This document shows, piece after piece, positions 9,195 to 17,458 of a stretch of 64,000 nt of DNA (its first letter is position 1; each line of letters begins with the position of its first letter). A program made the position numbers and the translations under genes. The notes under the pieces are model-generated. The model ran no database searches, was not told the DNA's origin, and saw only the letters and a program-made list of their open reading frames with translations. Source of the stretch: G963662905 sp965230045 (GTDB lineage Bacteria; Bacteroidota; Bacteroidia; Bacteroidales; WRLA01); contig OZ245940.1 in NCBI GenBank assembly GCA_965230045.1, forward strand, positions 3,100,001 through 3,164,000. The letters are read 5' to 3'.

Positions 9195-10382
9195 ATGCGA
9201 CCATTACAAAAAAAATTAGCTAAATATGACCTTCCACAACAAGCCCAGAAACTGGGTGTTTACCCATATTTCAGGGTAGTGGAATCAGATCAGGATGCCG
9301 AAGTGATTATCAACGGCAAAAAAGTGCTCATGTTCGGATCCAACTCCTATCTTGGGCTTACAAATCATCCAAAAATCAAAGAGGCTTCAAAAGCCGCCAT
9401 AGACAAATATGGTTCGGGATGCGCAGGTAGCCGTTTCCTGAACGGTACACTGGACATCCACATCGAACTGGAAGAAAAACTGGCAAAATTTGTCGGAAAA
9501 GAAGGCGCATTGGTTTACAGTGCCGGTTTTTTAGTAAACGTTGGCGTAATATCTGCGATAACAGGACGACAAGACTATATTATCCTTGATGAGCTGGATC
9601 ACGCCAGCATCATTGAAGGACGCAGGCTTTCGTTTTCAAGTGCCTATAAGTACAGGCATAACGATATGGCCAGCCTGGAACGCGAGCTAAAAAAATGCGA
9701 AAGCGATAAAATCAAACTGATTGTGGTTGACGGCGTTTTCAGCATGGAAGGAGATATCGTAAAACTACCGGAAATTGTAGAACTGAGCAGGAAATACGGT
9801 GCCACTGTTATGGTTGATGATGCCCATGCTTTGGGAGTTATTGGTAAACAAGGAGCCGGTACTGCATCACATTTTGGCCTTACCGATGAAGTTGACCTGA
9901 TAATGGGCACATTCAGTAAATCCCTCGCATCTATTGGAGGGTTTATTGCCAGTGATAACGAAACCATTAATTTCCTGAAGCACAACAGCCGTTCCTTGAT
10001 TTTCAGTGCCAGTATAGCACCAGCTTCTGCCGCCAGCGCCCTTGCTGCGCTTGAGATTATTCAGCAGGAACCCGAGCGCATCGAAACACTTTGGAAGCAT
10101 ACGCATTACGCTATTAATAAATTCAAAGCGCTTGGTTTTGACATTGGTATCACCGAAACACCCATTATTCCGGTCTATGTGCGTGAAGATGCCAAAACGT
10201 TTGTGTTCACAAAAATGCTGATGAACGAAGGTATTTTTGTAAACCCGGTTGTAAGTCCTGCGGTGCCAAGCGACTCGACACTGATTCGTTTCAGCCTGAT
10301 GGCTACACATACCAGAGAACAGATAGACAGGGCTCTAGATACCATGTACCGTATTGGAAAGAAACTGCACATTGTAGAATAA
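9195..10382 (+). CDS. spt: Serine palmitoyltransferase-type alpha-oxoamine synthase
   Basis: 395 residues. It condenses serine (or a related amino acid) with a fatty acyl-CoA/ACP to give a 3-ketosphinganine-type long-chain base, the first step of sphingolipid synthesis. Visible motifs are GSNSYLGL near residue 50, DELDHASIIEG near 132-142, and the PLP lysine in GTFSKSLASIGG near 240. The family also contains 2-amino-3-ketobutyrate CoA ligase, AONS (BioF) and cysteate acyltransferase of sulfonolipid synthesis. Assignment to SPT rests on the downstream ceramide-synthase-type and reductase genes. It is the first gene of the unit from the promoter at 9124, 12 bp before the next gene. Confidence 0.85.
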   Translation: MRPLQKKLAKYDLPQQAQKLGVYPYFRVVESDQDAEVIINGKKVLMFGSNSYLGLTNHPKIKEASKAAIDKYGSGCAGSRFLNGTLDIHIELEEKLAKFVGKEGALVYSAGFLVNVGVISAITGRQDYIILDELDHASIIEGRRLSFSSAYKYRHNDMASLERELKKCESDKIKLIVVDGVFSMEGDIVKLPEIVELSRKYGATVMVDDAHALGVIGKQGAGTASHFGLTDEVDLIMGTFSKSLASIGGFIASDNETINFLKHNSRSLIFSASIAPASAASALAALEIIQQEPERIETLWKHTHYAINKFKALGFDIGITETPIIPVYVREDAKTFVFTKMLMNEGIFVNPVVSPAVPSDSTLIRFSLMATHTREQIDRALDTMYRIGKKLHIVE

Positions 10383-10393
10383 AAGCTAAAAAA

Positions 10394-11542
10394 ATGTCTG
10401 TTCAAATAAAAGAAATCAACACAAAAAAAGAGCTGAAGGAATTTGTTTCCTTCCCCTTTGCTCTTTATTCAGATAACCCGTTTTGGGTGCCACCTGTGAT
10501 TGATCAGGAAATGAATGTGTTTGGGGATAAAAACCCCGTAATGCGCAATTGCGATATCAAGCTTTGGATCGCAGAAAAGGACGGAAAAACTGCCGGACGG
10601 ATTGCCGGGATTATCAATAACGAATACATTGCCAAATGGGGCAAACGTCATGCCCGTTTTGGCTGGTTCGACTGTATTGATGATGTTGAAGTAAGCAGGG
10701 CGCTTTTCAGTACTGCGGAAAACTGGGCTGTTGCCAGCGGAATGGAAGCAGTGCACGGACCATTGGGGTTCACTGATTTTGATACAGAAGGCATCCTCGT
10801 AGAAGGCTTTGATCAATTGGCAACAATTGTGGAACGCTACAATCACCCTTATTACGAAAATCTCATACTCGACAGTGGTTATCGAAAGGATGCGGGTTGG
10901 GTTGAGTATCGCGTGCGCATACCGGATGAAATTCCGGCGAAAATAAAAAGGGTGGCCGATTATGTCCGCAATAAACATCAACTACGTCTGGCAAAACTGG
11001 AAAAACCTCAGGACACCCATAAATACATCCCGGAAATTATCAATATGATCAATGATGTATATGGGCTGCTCTATGGTTTTACGCCTATCACCCAGGAAAT
11101 CATGGATTTCTATGTAAGCCGTTATATCAACTATTTGGATACGGATTTGGTTACTATTATGCTGGATCAAAATGATCGCGTGGCCGCTTTTGCTGTGACG
11201 ATGCCCTCAGTTTCAAAATTCCTGCAGAAATCAAAAGGAAAAGTTGATTTCCTCAGCCTGATCAAAAACCGTAAGGAAATCCTGAAGACAGATGTGCTTG
11301 ATATGTATTTCATCGGTGCACGCCCGGAATATATTAATAAAGGCATCAGTGCGGTATTGATTGATGAAATGGGCAAGAATGTCCTTGCCAAGGGATTCAA
11401 ATATGCCGAAACCAATATTGAATACGAAAGCAACCAGGAAGTGCAATCTCTTTGGAAAAACTTTGATTATGAACTCCATAAGCGTCGTCGTTGCTATATG
11501 AAACTTTTGCTGGGGCGTACACGCAAGGAAGATAATATTTAG
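10394..11542 (+). CDS. GNAT-like N-acyltransferase, candidate bacterial ceramide synthase (copy 1)
   Basis: 382 residues. The N-terminal half contains PFALYSDNPFWVPP (about 16-29) and HGPLGFTDFDTEGILVEGF (about 120-138). The C-terminal half is acetyltransferase-like, with IGARPEYINKGISAVLIDEM (an acyl-CoA-loop-like region near 311-330) followed by a Glu-Asn-type end (YAETNIEYESNQ). Proteins of this type, sitting beside spt and an epimerase-like reductase, are the N-acylating ceramide synthases of bacteria (bCerS, unrelated to the eukaryotic enzyme). It would join a fatty acyl group to the sphingoid base amine. It is paralogous to the gene at 11694. The function is inferred from neighbourhood and family resemblance. 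Confidence 0.7.
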   Translation: MSVQIKEINTKKELKEFVSFPFALYSDNPFWVPPVIDQEMNVFGDKNPVMRNCDIKLWIAEKDGKTAGRIAGIINNEYIAKWGKRHARFGWFDCIDDVEVSRALFSTAENWAVASGMEAVHGPLGFTDFDTEGILVEGFDQLATIVERYNHPYYENLILDSGYRKDAGWVEYRVRIPDEIPAKIKRVADYVRNKHQLRLAKLEKPQDTHKYIPEIINMINDVYGLLYGFTPITQEIMDFYVSRYINYLDTDLVTIMLDQNDRVAAFAVTMPSVSKFLQKSKGKVDFLSLIKNRKEILKTDVLDMYFIGARPEYINKGISAVLIDEMGKNVLAKGFKYAETNIEYESNQEVQSLWKNFDYELHKRRRCYMKLLLGRTRKEDNI

Positions 11543-11693
11543 CGCTTGTCCATAATGTCTCCCGATGCTTCGGGATTATTCTACTGAAAGCTTTCAGTAG
11601 AATGCCTTGAGCTTGAACATCATGAACCAGAAACCCGACTCTATGTACAGGCACTGCATAGTCCAGAATTAAGGGACAAACACAATTAAAATT
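11543..11693. repeat. Palindrome-rich spacer between the two ceramide synthase paralogues
   Basis: It contains a short hairpin at 11560-11575 (TCCCGA / TCGGGA) and a perfect 26-bp palindrome at 11578-11603 centred on AAAGCTTT, with no loop. Further on, bases near 11629-11645 match in inverse the sequence CATAGAGTCGGGTTTCT found near 35906, and CTTGTCCATA at 11546 recurs near 45787 beside the 123-bp dispersed repeat. It looks like the remnant of an intergenic repeat family. No promoter motif is obvious. Confidence 0.7.
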
Positions 11694-12818
11694 ATGAAGC
11701 TGAGCATCAAAGAAGTCAAGAGCAAGAAGGATTTAAAGGCTTTTATACGCTTTCCTTTGGAATTGTATAAAGACAATGCATACTTTGTTCCTTCCATACT
11801 CATGGAAGAAGCAGAAACATTTAATCCCAAAAAAAATCCTGCTTTTGAATTCTGTGAAACCAAACTTTGGATTGCCCATAATGAAAACGGTAAAATTGTT
11901 GGTCGCATTGCCGCAATCCTGAACCACAAAGCAAATGAAGCATGGGATCAAAAATACATGCGTTTCGGTTGGATCGATTTTATCGATGATTATGATGTAT
12001 CATCTGCTTTGATGCAAAAAGTGGAAGAATGGGCAAAAGAAAAAGGCATGGAAGCAGTAAACGGGCCTTTGGGTTTCAGCGATATGGACAAAGAAGGCAT
12101 GCTCATCGAAGGGTTTGAAGAAGAAGGCACTATAGCCACAATTTACAACCATCCCTATTATCCGGAGCATATGGATAAGCTGGGCTACGCCAAAGATGCC
12201 GATTGGTTTGAATATGAGGTGATGGTGCCCGAAGGTGTGCCGGATCGCGTGCACCGCATTGCAGATATCGTGAAGAAAAAATTCGGCCTCCGCATGCTGA
12301 ATGTCAAAAAAGCTAAAGAACTCCTGCCCTATGCCGATCAAATTTTTGATGTGCTCAATCAGGCTTTTAAGCCCGTTTATGGTTTTGCCGGACTATCAGA
12401 TCGACAGAAAAAATATTATACCAAAAAATATTTCAGTTATATCAAACCCCAGTATGTGCCGGTAATCATGAACGATGAAGATCAGGTAGTGGGATTTGGG
12501 ATTACCATGCCATCCATGTCGAAAGCTATGCAGAAAATCAAAGGCAAACTCCTGCCATTCGGATGGTATCATCTGCTTCAGGCCATGAAAAAACGTGATA
12601 CCATCGATTTTTACCTGATCGGTGTATTGCCCGAATACCAAAAAAAAGGCGTTAATGCAATTTTATTCGACTACCTAATACCCATTTACATCAAAGAAGG
12701 CTACCGCAAAGCGGAAACCAATGTTGAACTGGAAAACAATGAAATGGTGCGTCGCCAGTGGGAAGGATATGATTACCGTATCCATAAAAAAAGGCGTGCA
12801 TACCTGAAAAAAATCTGA
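11694..12818 (+). CDS. GNAT-like N-acyltransferase, candidate bacterial ceramide synthase (copy 2)
   Basis: 374 residues, collinear with the protein at 10394 along its whole length: FPLELYKDNAYFVPSIL near the N-terminus, NGPLGFSDMDKEGMLIEGF near 122, LPEYQKKGVNAILFDYL near 311, and RKAETNVELENNE before the C-terminus. The paralogues clearly differ in sequence, so they may use different acyl donors (for example hydroxylated or branched chains) or different base substrates. Its stop codon overlaps the next start (TGATG at 12816), so it is coupled to the reductase gene. The substrate cannot be read from sequence. Confidence 0.7.
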   Translation: MKLSIKEVKSKKDLKAFIRFPLELYKDNAYFVPSILMEEAETFNPKKNPAFEFCETKLWIAHNENGKIVGRIAAILNHKANEAWDQKYMRFGWIDFIDDYDVSSALMQKVEEWAKEKGMEAVNGPLGFSDMDKEGMLIEGFEEEGTIATIYNHPYYPEHMDKLGYAKDADWFEYEVMVPEGVPDRVHRIADIVKKKFGLRMLNVKKAKELLPYADQIFDVLNQAFKPVYGFAGLSDRQKKYYTKKYFSYIKPQYVPVIMNDEDQVVGFGITMPSMSKAMQKIKGKLLPFGWYHLLQAMKKRDTIDFYLIGVLPEYQKKGVNAILFDYLIPIYIKEGYRKAETNVELENNEMVRRQWEGYDYRIHKKRRAYLKKI

Positions 12819-13822
12819 TGAAAAACATCCTCATCACTGGCGCAAACGGCTTTATTGGCAGTTTTTTGGTTGAAGAAGCCATCCGAAAAGGATATAAAGT
12901 TTATGCTGCCGTGCGCCAAAACAGTGATCTCAGCCAGATCAGGGATTTAGATATTGAATTTGTTTACCCAAATTTGTCAGATCAACAGGCCCTGACAGAA
13001 TTTTTTAAAGATCAAAAAGCTGCAGGACGAACATTCAACTACATCCTGCACAATGCTGGTGCAACCAAAGTTTCAAAAAAAGAAGACTACTTCAAAATCA
13101 ATACCGGATTGACCGAAAACCTGGTCAATGCATTGAGGGAAAGCAATTGCATCCCGGAAAAATTTTTGCTGATGAGCAGTTTGGCAGCCTGTGGACCGGG
13201 CGATCCCAACAGCTTACAGCCGATTCATATAGATCAGGAATCCAAGCCATTAACCTCCTATGCCAAAAGCAAGCTGGAAGCCGAAAAATATCTGGAAACA
13301 ACCGGCAACTTCCCTTGGATTGCTCTAAAGCCAACAACAGTATATGGCCCCAGGGAAAAAGATTTGCTGGTTTTCATGAAAATGATCAATAAAGGTTTTG
13401 AAGGATATATCGGGCTCAAAGAGCAGCACCTGAGCTTTATCTACGTCAAAGATCTCGCCCGTGCCGCCATGACCGCTTTGGAAAGCAGCATTATACATAA
13501 AAAATACCTGATTGCCGATGGATGTTCCTACACCAATCATCAGCTTGGCGAAATGATACGAGAGCGACTCAATAAAAAAACTTTCCGTATAAAAGTACCT
13601 TTATTTATAGCCCATTTAGCTGCATGGCTTTCTGAAACCGGAGGAAAAGTCAAGGGTGATTTTCCAATTTTCAATAAGGAAAAAATGAACGAACTGAGCA
13701 GCATAAACTGGCTGTGCGACAGTAATCCGGCAAGAAACGAACTTGATTTTTTTCCACACTACAATCTCAACAGCGGCCTTTCAGAAACTATTGAATGGTA
13801 TCTGGAGCATAAATGGCTGTAA
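12818..13822 (+). CDS. Extended SDR NAD-dependent epimerase/dehydratase, candidate ceramide/ketosphinganine reductase
   Basis: 334 residues. The Rossmann motif TGANGFIG is at residues 7-14 and the catalytic SYAKSK (YxxxK) near 148-152, both standard for extended SDRs. In bacterial sphingolipid clusters, an enzyme of this type next to spt and bCerS reduces the 3-keto group (CerR). The one-base overlap with the preceding acyltransferase gene supports the same role here. The alternative is a sugar-nucleotide epimerase, which the neighbours do not favour. Confidence 0.75.
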   Translation: MKNILITGANGFIGSFLVEEAIRKGYKVYAAVRQNSDLSQIRDLDIEFVYPNLSDQQALTEFFKDQKAAGRTFNYILHNAGATKVSKKEDYFKINTGLTENLVNALRESNCIPEKFLLMSSLAACGPGDPNSLQPIHIDQESKPLTSYAKSKLEAEKYLETTGNFPWIALKPTTVYGPREKDLLVFMKMINKGFEGYIGLKEQHLSFIYVKDLARAAMTALESSIIHKKYLIADGCSYTNHQLGEMIRERLNKKTFRIKVPLFIAHLAAWLSETGGKVKGDFPIFNKEKMNELSSINWLCDSNPARNELDFFPHYNLNSGLSETIEWYLEHKWL

Positions 13823-13868
13823 CCATATTATTAGCAAGCTCAAGCGAAAAACTTAAGCTTAATTTCCC

Positions 13869-13877
13869 TACTTTTGC
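13869..13877 (+). promoter_or_regulatory. -7 promoter motif (TACTTTTGC) for the head-group genes
   Basis: This is a perfect Bacteroidota TAnnTTTGC, 45 bp before the ATG at 13922. It starts a second transcription unit in the lipid cluster. It also shows that the longer open frame beginning at 13874 is not the true start, because that start would lie inside the promoter. Confidence 0.6.
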
Positions 13878-13921
13878 GCCCTGAACCGGATATTAAACCA
13901 GAAATATCCTACAAACAAAAG

Positions 13922-14962
13922 ATGAGCGAAAAAATATATCTAGACAGGAACGAAAACCATTTCGGTCCTGCCCCAAAATGCTTTCAGGTTTTAAAAAAGC
14001 CGAATTTCAAAAAAATGAGTGCTTACTCCCGCGATTTCGCACGTGGAGTAAAAAGCAGGTTAAGTGAGCGTCTCTCAAAAGATTACAATATCCCGGAAGG
14101 GCAGCTGCTACTCGGATACGGCGGGGAGGACATCCTGAAACAGGCCGTACATTGCTATCTCCGCAAAGAAGACACAATCCTGATCCCTTCACTTTCGTGG
14201 TGGTACTATAAATCCATTGCCGCTGAAATGAAAGGCAAACAGCTGGAATATCCCATCGTTGAAGGCGAAGATGAATTTATCTATGATGTTGACCGCTTAA
14301 TTGAGCTTTATCAGGAACATAAACCCAAAATTATCCTGATTGCTTCACCCAATAACCCAACAGGAAACATGCTTCAAGCCGAACAACTGGAAAGGATATT
14401 GCTCTCCTGCCCCGATTCGGTTATTGTACTCGATGAAGCCTACAGCCTTTTCAGCAATACGGATAAAACCTATATCAGCCACCTGATTCAGAAATACCCA
14501 AAACTACTGATTATTAGGACATTCAGTAAATATTACGCCCTGGCAGGGCTCCGAATTGGATATGCATTCATGGGTGCTGAGCTGGCACATTTTGAGAAGT
14601 TCAGCGCACGCTATCTGGGGTATAACCGCCTTTCAGAACGCATTGCCCTTGCTGCCCTGGATTCGGATGATTACTATAACGATATGCGTTCTAAAATGAA
14701 TGCAGATATCCAGCGCTATTTTGATGAGCTCAATATGATTCCGGGTTTCAAAGCTTATCGTTCCCATGCCAATTTTATCCTGGTAAAAATACCCGAAGAG
14801 GTAAAAGCCCCTTTGAAAGAATATTTGGAAGGCAAAAACTTGATTATCAAGTTTATGAACGAAGAAATCCTGAACACCCACCTGCGCATCAGTATTGGTA
14901 CGCCCAAGGAAAATGCCCGCCTCATAAAAGCAATAAAGCAGTTTGCCAAAAAGCATATGTAA
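13922..14962 (+). CDS. HisC/CobD-like PLP enzyme (aminotransferase class I/II fold; possible amino-acid-phosphate decarboxylase)
   Basis: 346 residues. Motifs are LDRNENHFGP at the start, SPNNPTGN near 142, DEAYSLF near 170, and the PLP lysine in TFSKYYALAGLRIGY near 202. This is the histidinol-phosphate aminotransferase subfamily, which also contains CobD-type L-threonine/L-serine-O-phosphate decarboxylases. It has no his or cobalamin genes beside it. Instead it directly precedes a CDP-alcohol phosphotransferase and a cytidylyltransferase, so a decarboxylase making ethanolamine phosphate or aminopropanol phosphate for a lipid head group is an attractive inference. An ordinary aminotransferase role remains possible. 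Confidence 0.75.
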   Translation: MSEKIYLDRNENHFGPAPKCFQVLKKPNFKKMSAYSRDFARGVKSRLSERLSKDYNIPEGQLLLGYGGEDILKQAVHCYLRKEDTILIPSLSWWYYKSIAAEMKGKQLEYPIVEGEDEFIYDVDRLIELYQEHKPKIILIASPNNPTGNMLQAEQLERILLSCPDSVIVLDEAYSLFSNTDKTYISHLIQKYPKLLIIRTFSKYYALAGLRIGYAFMGAELAHFEKFSARYLGYNRLSERIALAALDSDDYYNDMRSKMNADIQRYFDELNMIPGFKAYRSHANFILVKIPEEVKAPLKEYLEGKNLIIKFMNEEILNTHLRISIGTPKENARLIKAIKQFAKKHM

Positions 14963-15877
14963 ATGAGTTGGCTGAAGGAATATAAATCTTCGCTCAAAAA
15001 TATTGAGACCGAAGAGCTATTGGATCTGATCCTTTACAGGCCCATGGGTTTCCTTTTGGTCAAACTGGTATTGCCTTTTCCGGTAACGCCGAATCAACTC
15101 ACGCTTACGGCCCTTTTCTTCGGGTTCTGGGCCGGAATTTGCTATGCGGTTGGTAATCAGGTTTACGTTTACGCTGCTGCCGGATTGTATTTTCTGTTCA
15201 ATGTGTTTGACTGTGCCGACGGCATGCTGGCACGCATCAAACGCAACGGTACGCCAACAGGACGTATCATTGATGGCGTAGCAGATTATTTCAGCGGAAT
15301 TTTCGTCTTTGGCGGTATTGCCATAGGTTCCATTCCCCAAAGCCATCATACGCTATCATTTTGGCTGGTATTTGCCGGCGCAATCGTGAGCATCGTCTTT
15401 CACTCGATGAATATTGATTTTTATCGTGCGCGCTTTATGGATATTGCCAACCGTAGGATACAAAATATCAACGAAGAACTGGAAGCCTTCCGCGAAGAGA
15501 TGAAAATGCTCAAGCAGCAAAAGAAACGTCCTTTCTCGCGTTTACTGATTAAAACCTACCTCCGCTATGCCGGCCTGCAAAAAGGAATGACAGGCAAACA
15601 AAAGGAAATCAAGGAAATTTTGGAAGTTTGCCCGGATGCGTTTTATCGCAAAAACCGAATGATCATGCGTTTCTGGACCTTTTTAGGCCCTACAACACAA
15701 ATCAGCGCCGTGATTGTTTTCAGCATCCTGGGACGGCTCGAGTTGCTTTTTTACTGGTATCTCATTCCCATGAATGCCTATTTCCTGATCATTAAACTCA
15801 TACAGTTCAGTATCGACTGTAAAATCAAAAAACAAATCCATGAAAGCCGTAATATTAGCTGCAGGAGTTGCGCGTAG
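14963..15877 (+). CDS. CDP-alcohol phosphatidyltransferase family membrane enzyme
   Basis: 304 residues. It carries the complete family signature D-x2-DG-x2-AR-x8-G-x3-D-x3-D at about residues 82-105 (DCADGMLAR ... GRIIDGVAD), which binds the metal and CDP-linked substrate. Several membrane segments flank it (about 60-80, 105-150 and 235-290), with a charged loop of about 50 residues between them. It transfers a phospho-alcohol from CDP to a lipid acceptor, or the reverse arrangement with CDP-diacylglycerol. It starts on the base after the upstream stop and overlaps the downstream cytidylyltransferase gene by 38 bp. Context suggests that the next gene's CDP product is the donor and ceramide or diacylglycerol the acceptor. 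Confidence 0.88.
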   Translation: MSWLKEYKSSLKNIETEELLDLILYRPMGFLLVKLVLPFPVTPNQLTLTALFFGFWAGICYAVGNQVYVYAAAGLYFLFNVFDCADGMLARIKRNGTPTGRIIDGVADYFSGIFVFGGIAIGSIPQSHHTLSFWLVFAGAIVSIVFHSMNIDFYRARFMDIANRRIQNINEELEAFREEMKMLKQQKKRPFSRLLIKTYLRYAGLQKGMTGKQKEIKEILEVCPDAFYRKNRMIMRFWTFLGPTTQISAVIVFSILGRLELLFYWYLIPMNAYFLIIKLIQFSIDCKIKKQIHESRNISCRSCA

Positions 15878-16577
15878 ATTAAGGCCGCTCACTGATAATA
15901 CACCTAAATGCCTGCTTGAAGCCGGAGGAAAAGCAATACTCGGACATATGGCCGATCAGCTTATCCGGAACAATATCACGGAATGGGTCCTCGTTACCGG
16001 ATATTTGCATGAGATGATCGAAAATTATCTAAAAAACAATTATCCGCAACTGAAGGTAAGCTATATCCACAACCCGGTTTTTGAAACGACCAACAATATC
16101 TATTCGCTTTGGCTGGCAGCACCGGAAATTCGTGGCAAAAATTTCATCCTGCTCGACAGTGATATCGTTTTTGATTACCGCATTATCGAAAGGCTCCGCA
16201 CATCAGGAAAAGGCAACTGCCTGGCCATGAACAGCCATTACAAACTGGGCGAAGAAGAAATTAAAGTTACCTGTAATGCTGACGGGCTGATCCGTAGTAT
16301 TAGTAAAATAACTGATCCAAAAACAGCAGCCGGGGAATCTATTGGCATTGAAATATTTGATGAAGAAGGCTCTGAATTATTGTTTCGGGAGATAGCGCCT
16401 CTTATGGAAACTCACGAAGGGCAAAACCTTTTTTATGAACGTGCTTTTGAAAATGCCATTGATAAAGGATTGTTGATGTACGCATTGGACACCAGTGATT
16501 TACCTTCAATGGAAATCGACTTTGTGGAAGATTTTGAAAAAGCTGCTCAAGAAATTATTCCCAAAATCTGTACCTGA
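15840..16577 (+). CDS. LicC/PntC-like CTP:phospho-amino-alcohol cytidylyltransferase
   Basis: 245 residues, nucleotidyltransferase GT-A fold. The N-terminal AAGVARRLRPLT is the nucleotide-binding loop, K24 in TPKCLL is conserved, and LLDSD (about 103-107) is the metal-binding acidic motif. ETTNNIYSLWLA (about 82-93) is the hallmark of the LicC (phosphocholine) and PntC (2-aminoethylphosphonate) cytidylyltransferases, so the substrate is probably a small phosphorylated amine and not a sugar phosphate. Its 5' end overlaps the phosphotransferase gene by 38 bp and its stop overlaps the next ATG (TGATG), showing tight coupling. Confidence 0.82.
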   Translation: MKAVILAAGVARRLRPLTDNTPKCLLEAGGKAILGHMADQLIRNNITEWVLVTGYLHEMIENYLKNNYPQLKVSYIHNPVFETTNNIYSLWLAAPEIRGKNFILLDSDIVFDYRIIERLRTSGKGNCLAMNSHYKLGEEEIKVTCNADGLIRSISKITDPKTAAGESIGIEIFDEEGSELLFREIAPLMETHEGQNLFYERAFENAIDKGLLMYALDTSDLPSMEIDFVEDFEKAAQEIIPKICT

Positions 16578-17398
16578 TGTCCGAAAGCCTCTTTACCCTT
16601 TCCATTGCCGGACTGATTGCCGGATTTATTTTTTCGGTGCCTGTTGCAGGGCCCATCAGCATACTGATTACCAGTAATGCGCTTAAGGGAAGGCTTCGCT
16701 ATTGCCAAAAGGCTGCTATCGGAGCTTCTTTTGCCGATTTTGTTTATGTTTTTATCGCTGTTCTTGGCCTGACCAGCCTCTATAATGTGTATCGCCCGGC
16801 AATTCCGTATATACTTGCGGTAGGTGCACTGTTTTTACTGGGGCTAGGCATTAAGATTATCCGAACCAAGCTCAGCCTTGAAAGCATGGAAGACGATTCT
16901 TTCCTTAAGGACAAGCTCAAAAACAAAGGGGGCTTCCGCACCGGTTTTCTCATTAACTTCCTCAACCCCACCCTTTTTCTCGGGTGGCTGACCAGTTCAT
17001 TCTTTACCATTAGTATTGTGGCTTCTTTGGGCTTTAATACCGGTGGCCTGCAGCAGATATTGGATGAAAACGTAAAAGCCATCAATCAGATTGAAGCTCA
17101 GACTCCGGAGGCTGAAAAAATGGACATTCAGGAAAATGCCCGTATGATCCAGCAGGAATTTATGGAATCTTATAATGACAAAGAAAGTCCGTGGAAGCTA
17201 AGCATTGCATATGCGTTTTTTCTGAGTTTGGGCAGCATTATCTGGTTCCTGCTTTTTGCACGTTTTTTGGTTCGCAACCGCAAACATATCCGAATAAGCA
17301 TTATCAACCGCATTATCCATCTATTGGGTATGGCTCTTTGCGGATTCGGTATCTTTCTGGGCTATAAAGCCTACAGCATGATTTCCATACTTCTTTAA
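16577..17398 (+). CDS. LysE-family transporter
   Basis: 273 residues. The N-terminus GLIAGFIFSVPVAGPISILI is the characteristic first helix of the LysE/RhtB exporters. About six hydrophobic segments follow, interrupted by a charged loop of about 60 residues (about 165-205) that is longer than usual. Classical members export amino acids. The same superfamily includes proteins needed for lipid transport in mycobacteria, so a role in moving the head-group precursor or the finished lipid is conceivable but unproven. It is the last gene of the head-group unit. Confidence 0.75.
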   Translation: MSESLFTLSIAGLIAGFIFSVPVAGPISILITSNALKGRLRYCQKAAIGASFADFVYVFIAVLGLTSLYNVYRPAIPYILAVGALFLLGLGIKIIRTKLSLESMEDDSFLKDKLKNKGGFRTGFLINFLNPTLFLGWLTSSFFTISIVASLGFNTGGLQQILDENVKAINQIEAQTPEAEKMDIQENARMIQQEFMESYNDKESPWKLSIAYAFFLSLGSIIWFLLFARFLVRNRKHIRISIINRIIHLLGMALCGFGIFLGYKAYSMISILL

Positions 17399-17427
17399 AG
17401 ATTGCCCGTTCTGTCTCCTTTTCTGCC

Positions 17428-17436
17428 TATCTTTGC
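17428..17436 (+). promoter_or_regulatory. -7 promoter motif (TATCTTTGC) of tal
   Basis: TAnnTTTGC lies 23 bp before the transaldolase ATG at 17459. It argues against the longer frame that opens at 17402. Confidence 0.6.
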
Positions 17437-17458
17437 AGCGAAAATCCAAACAGACAAT

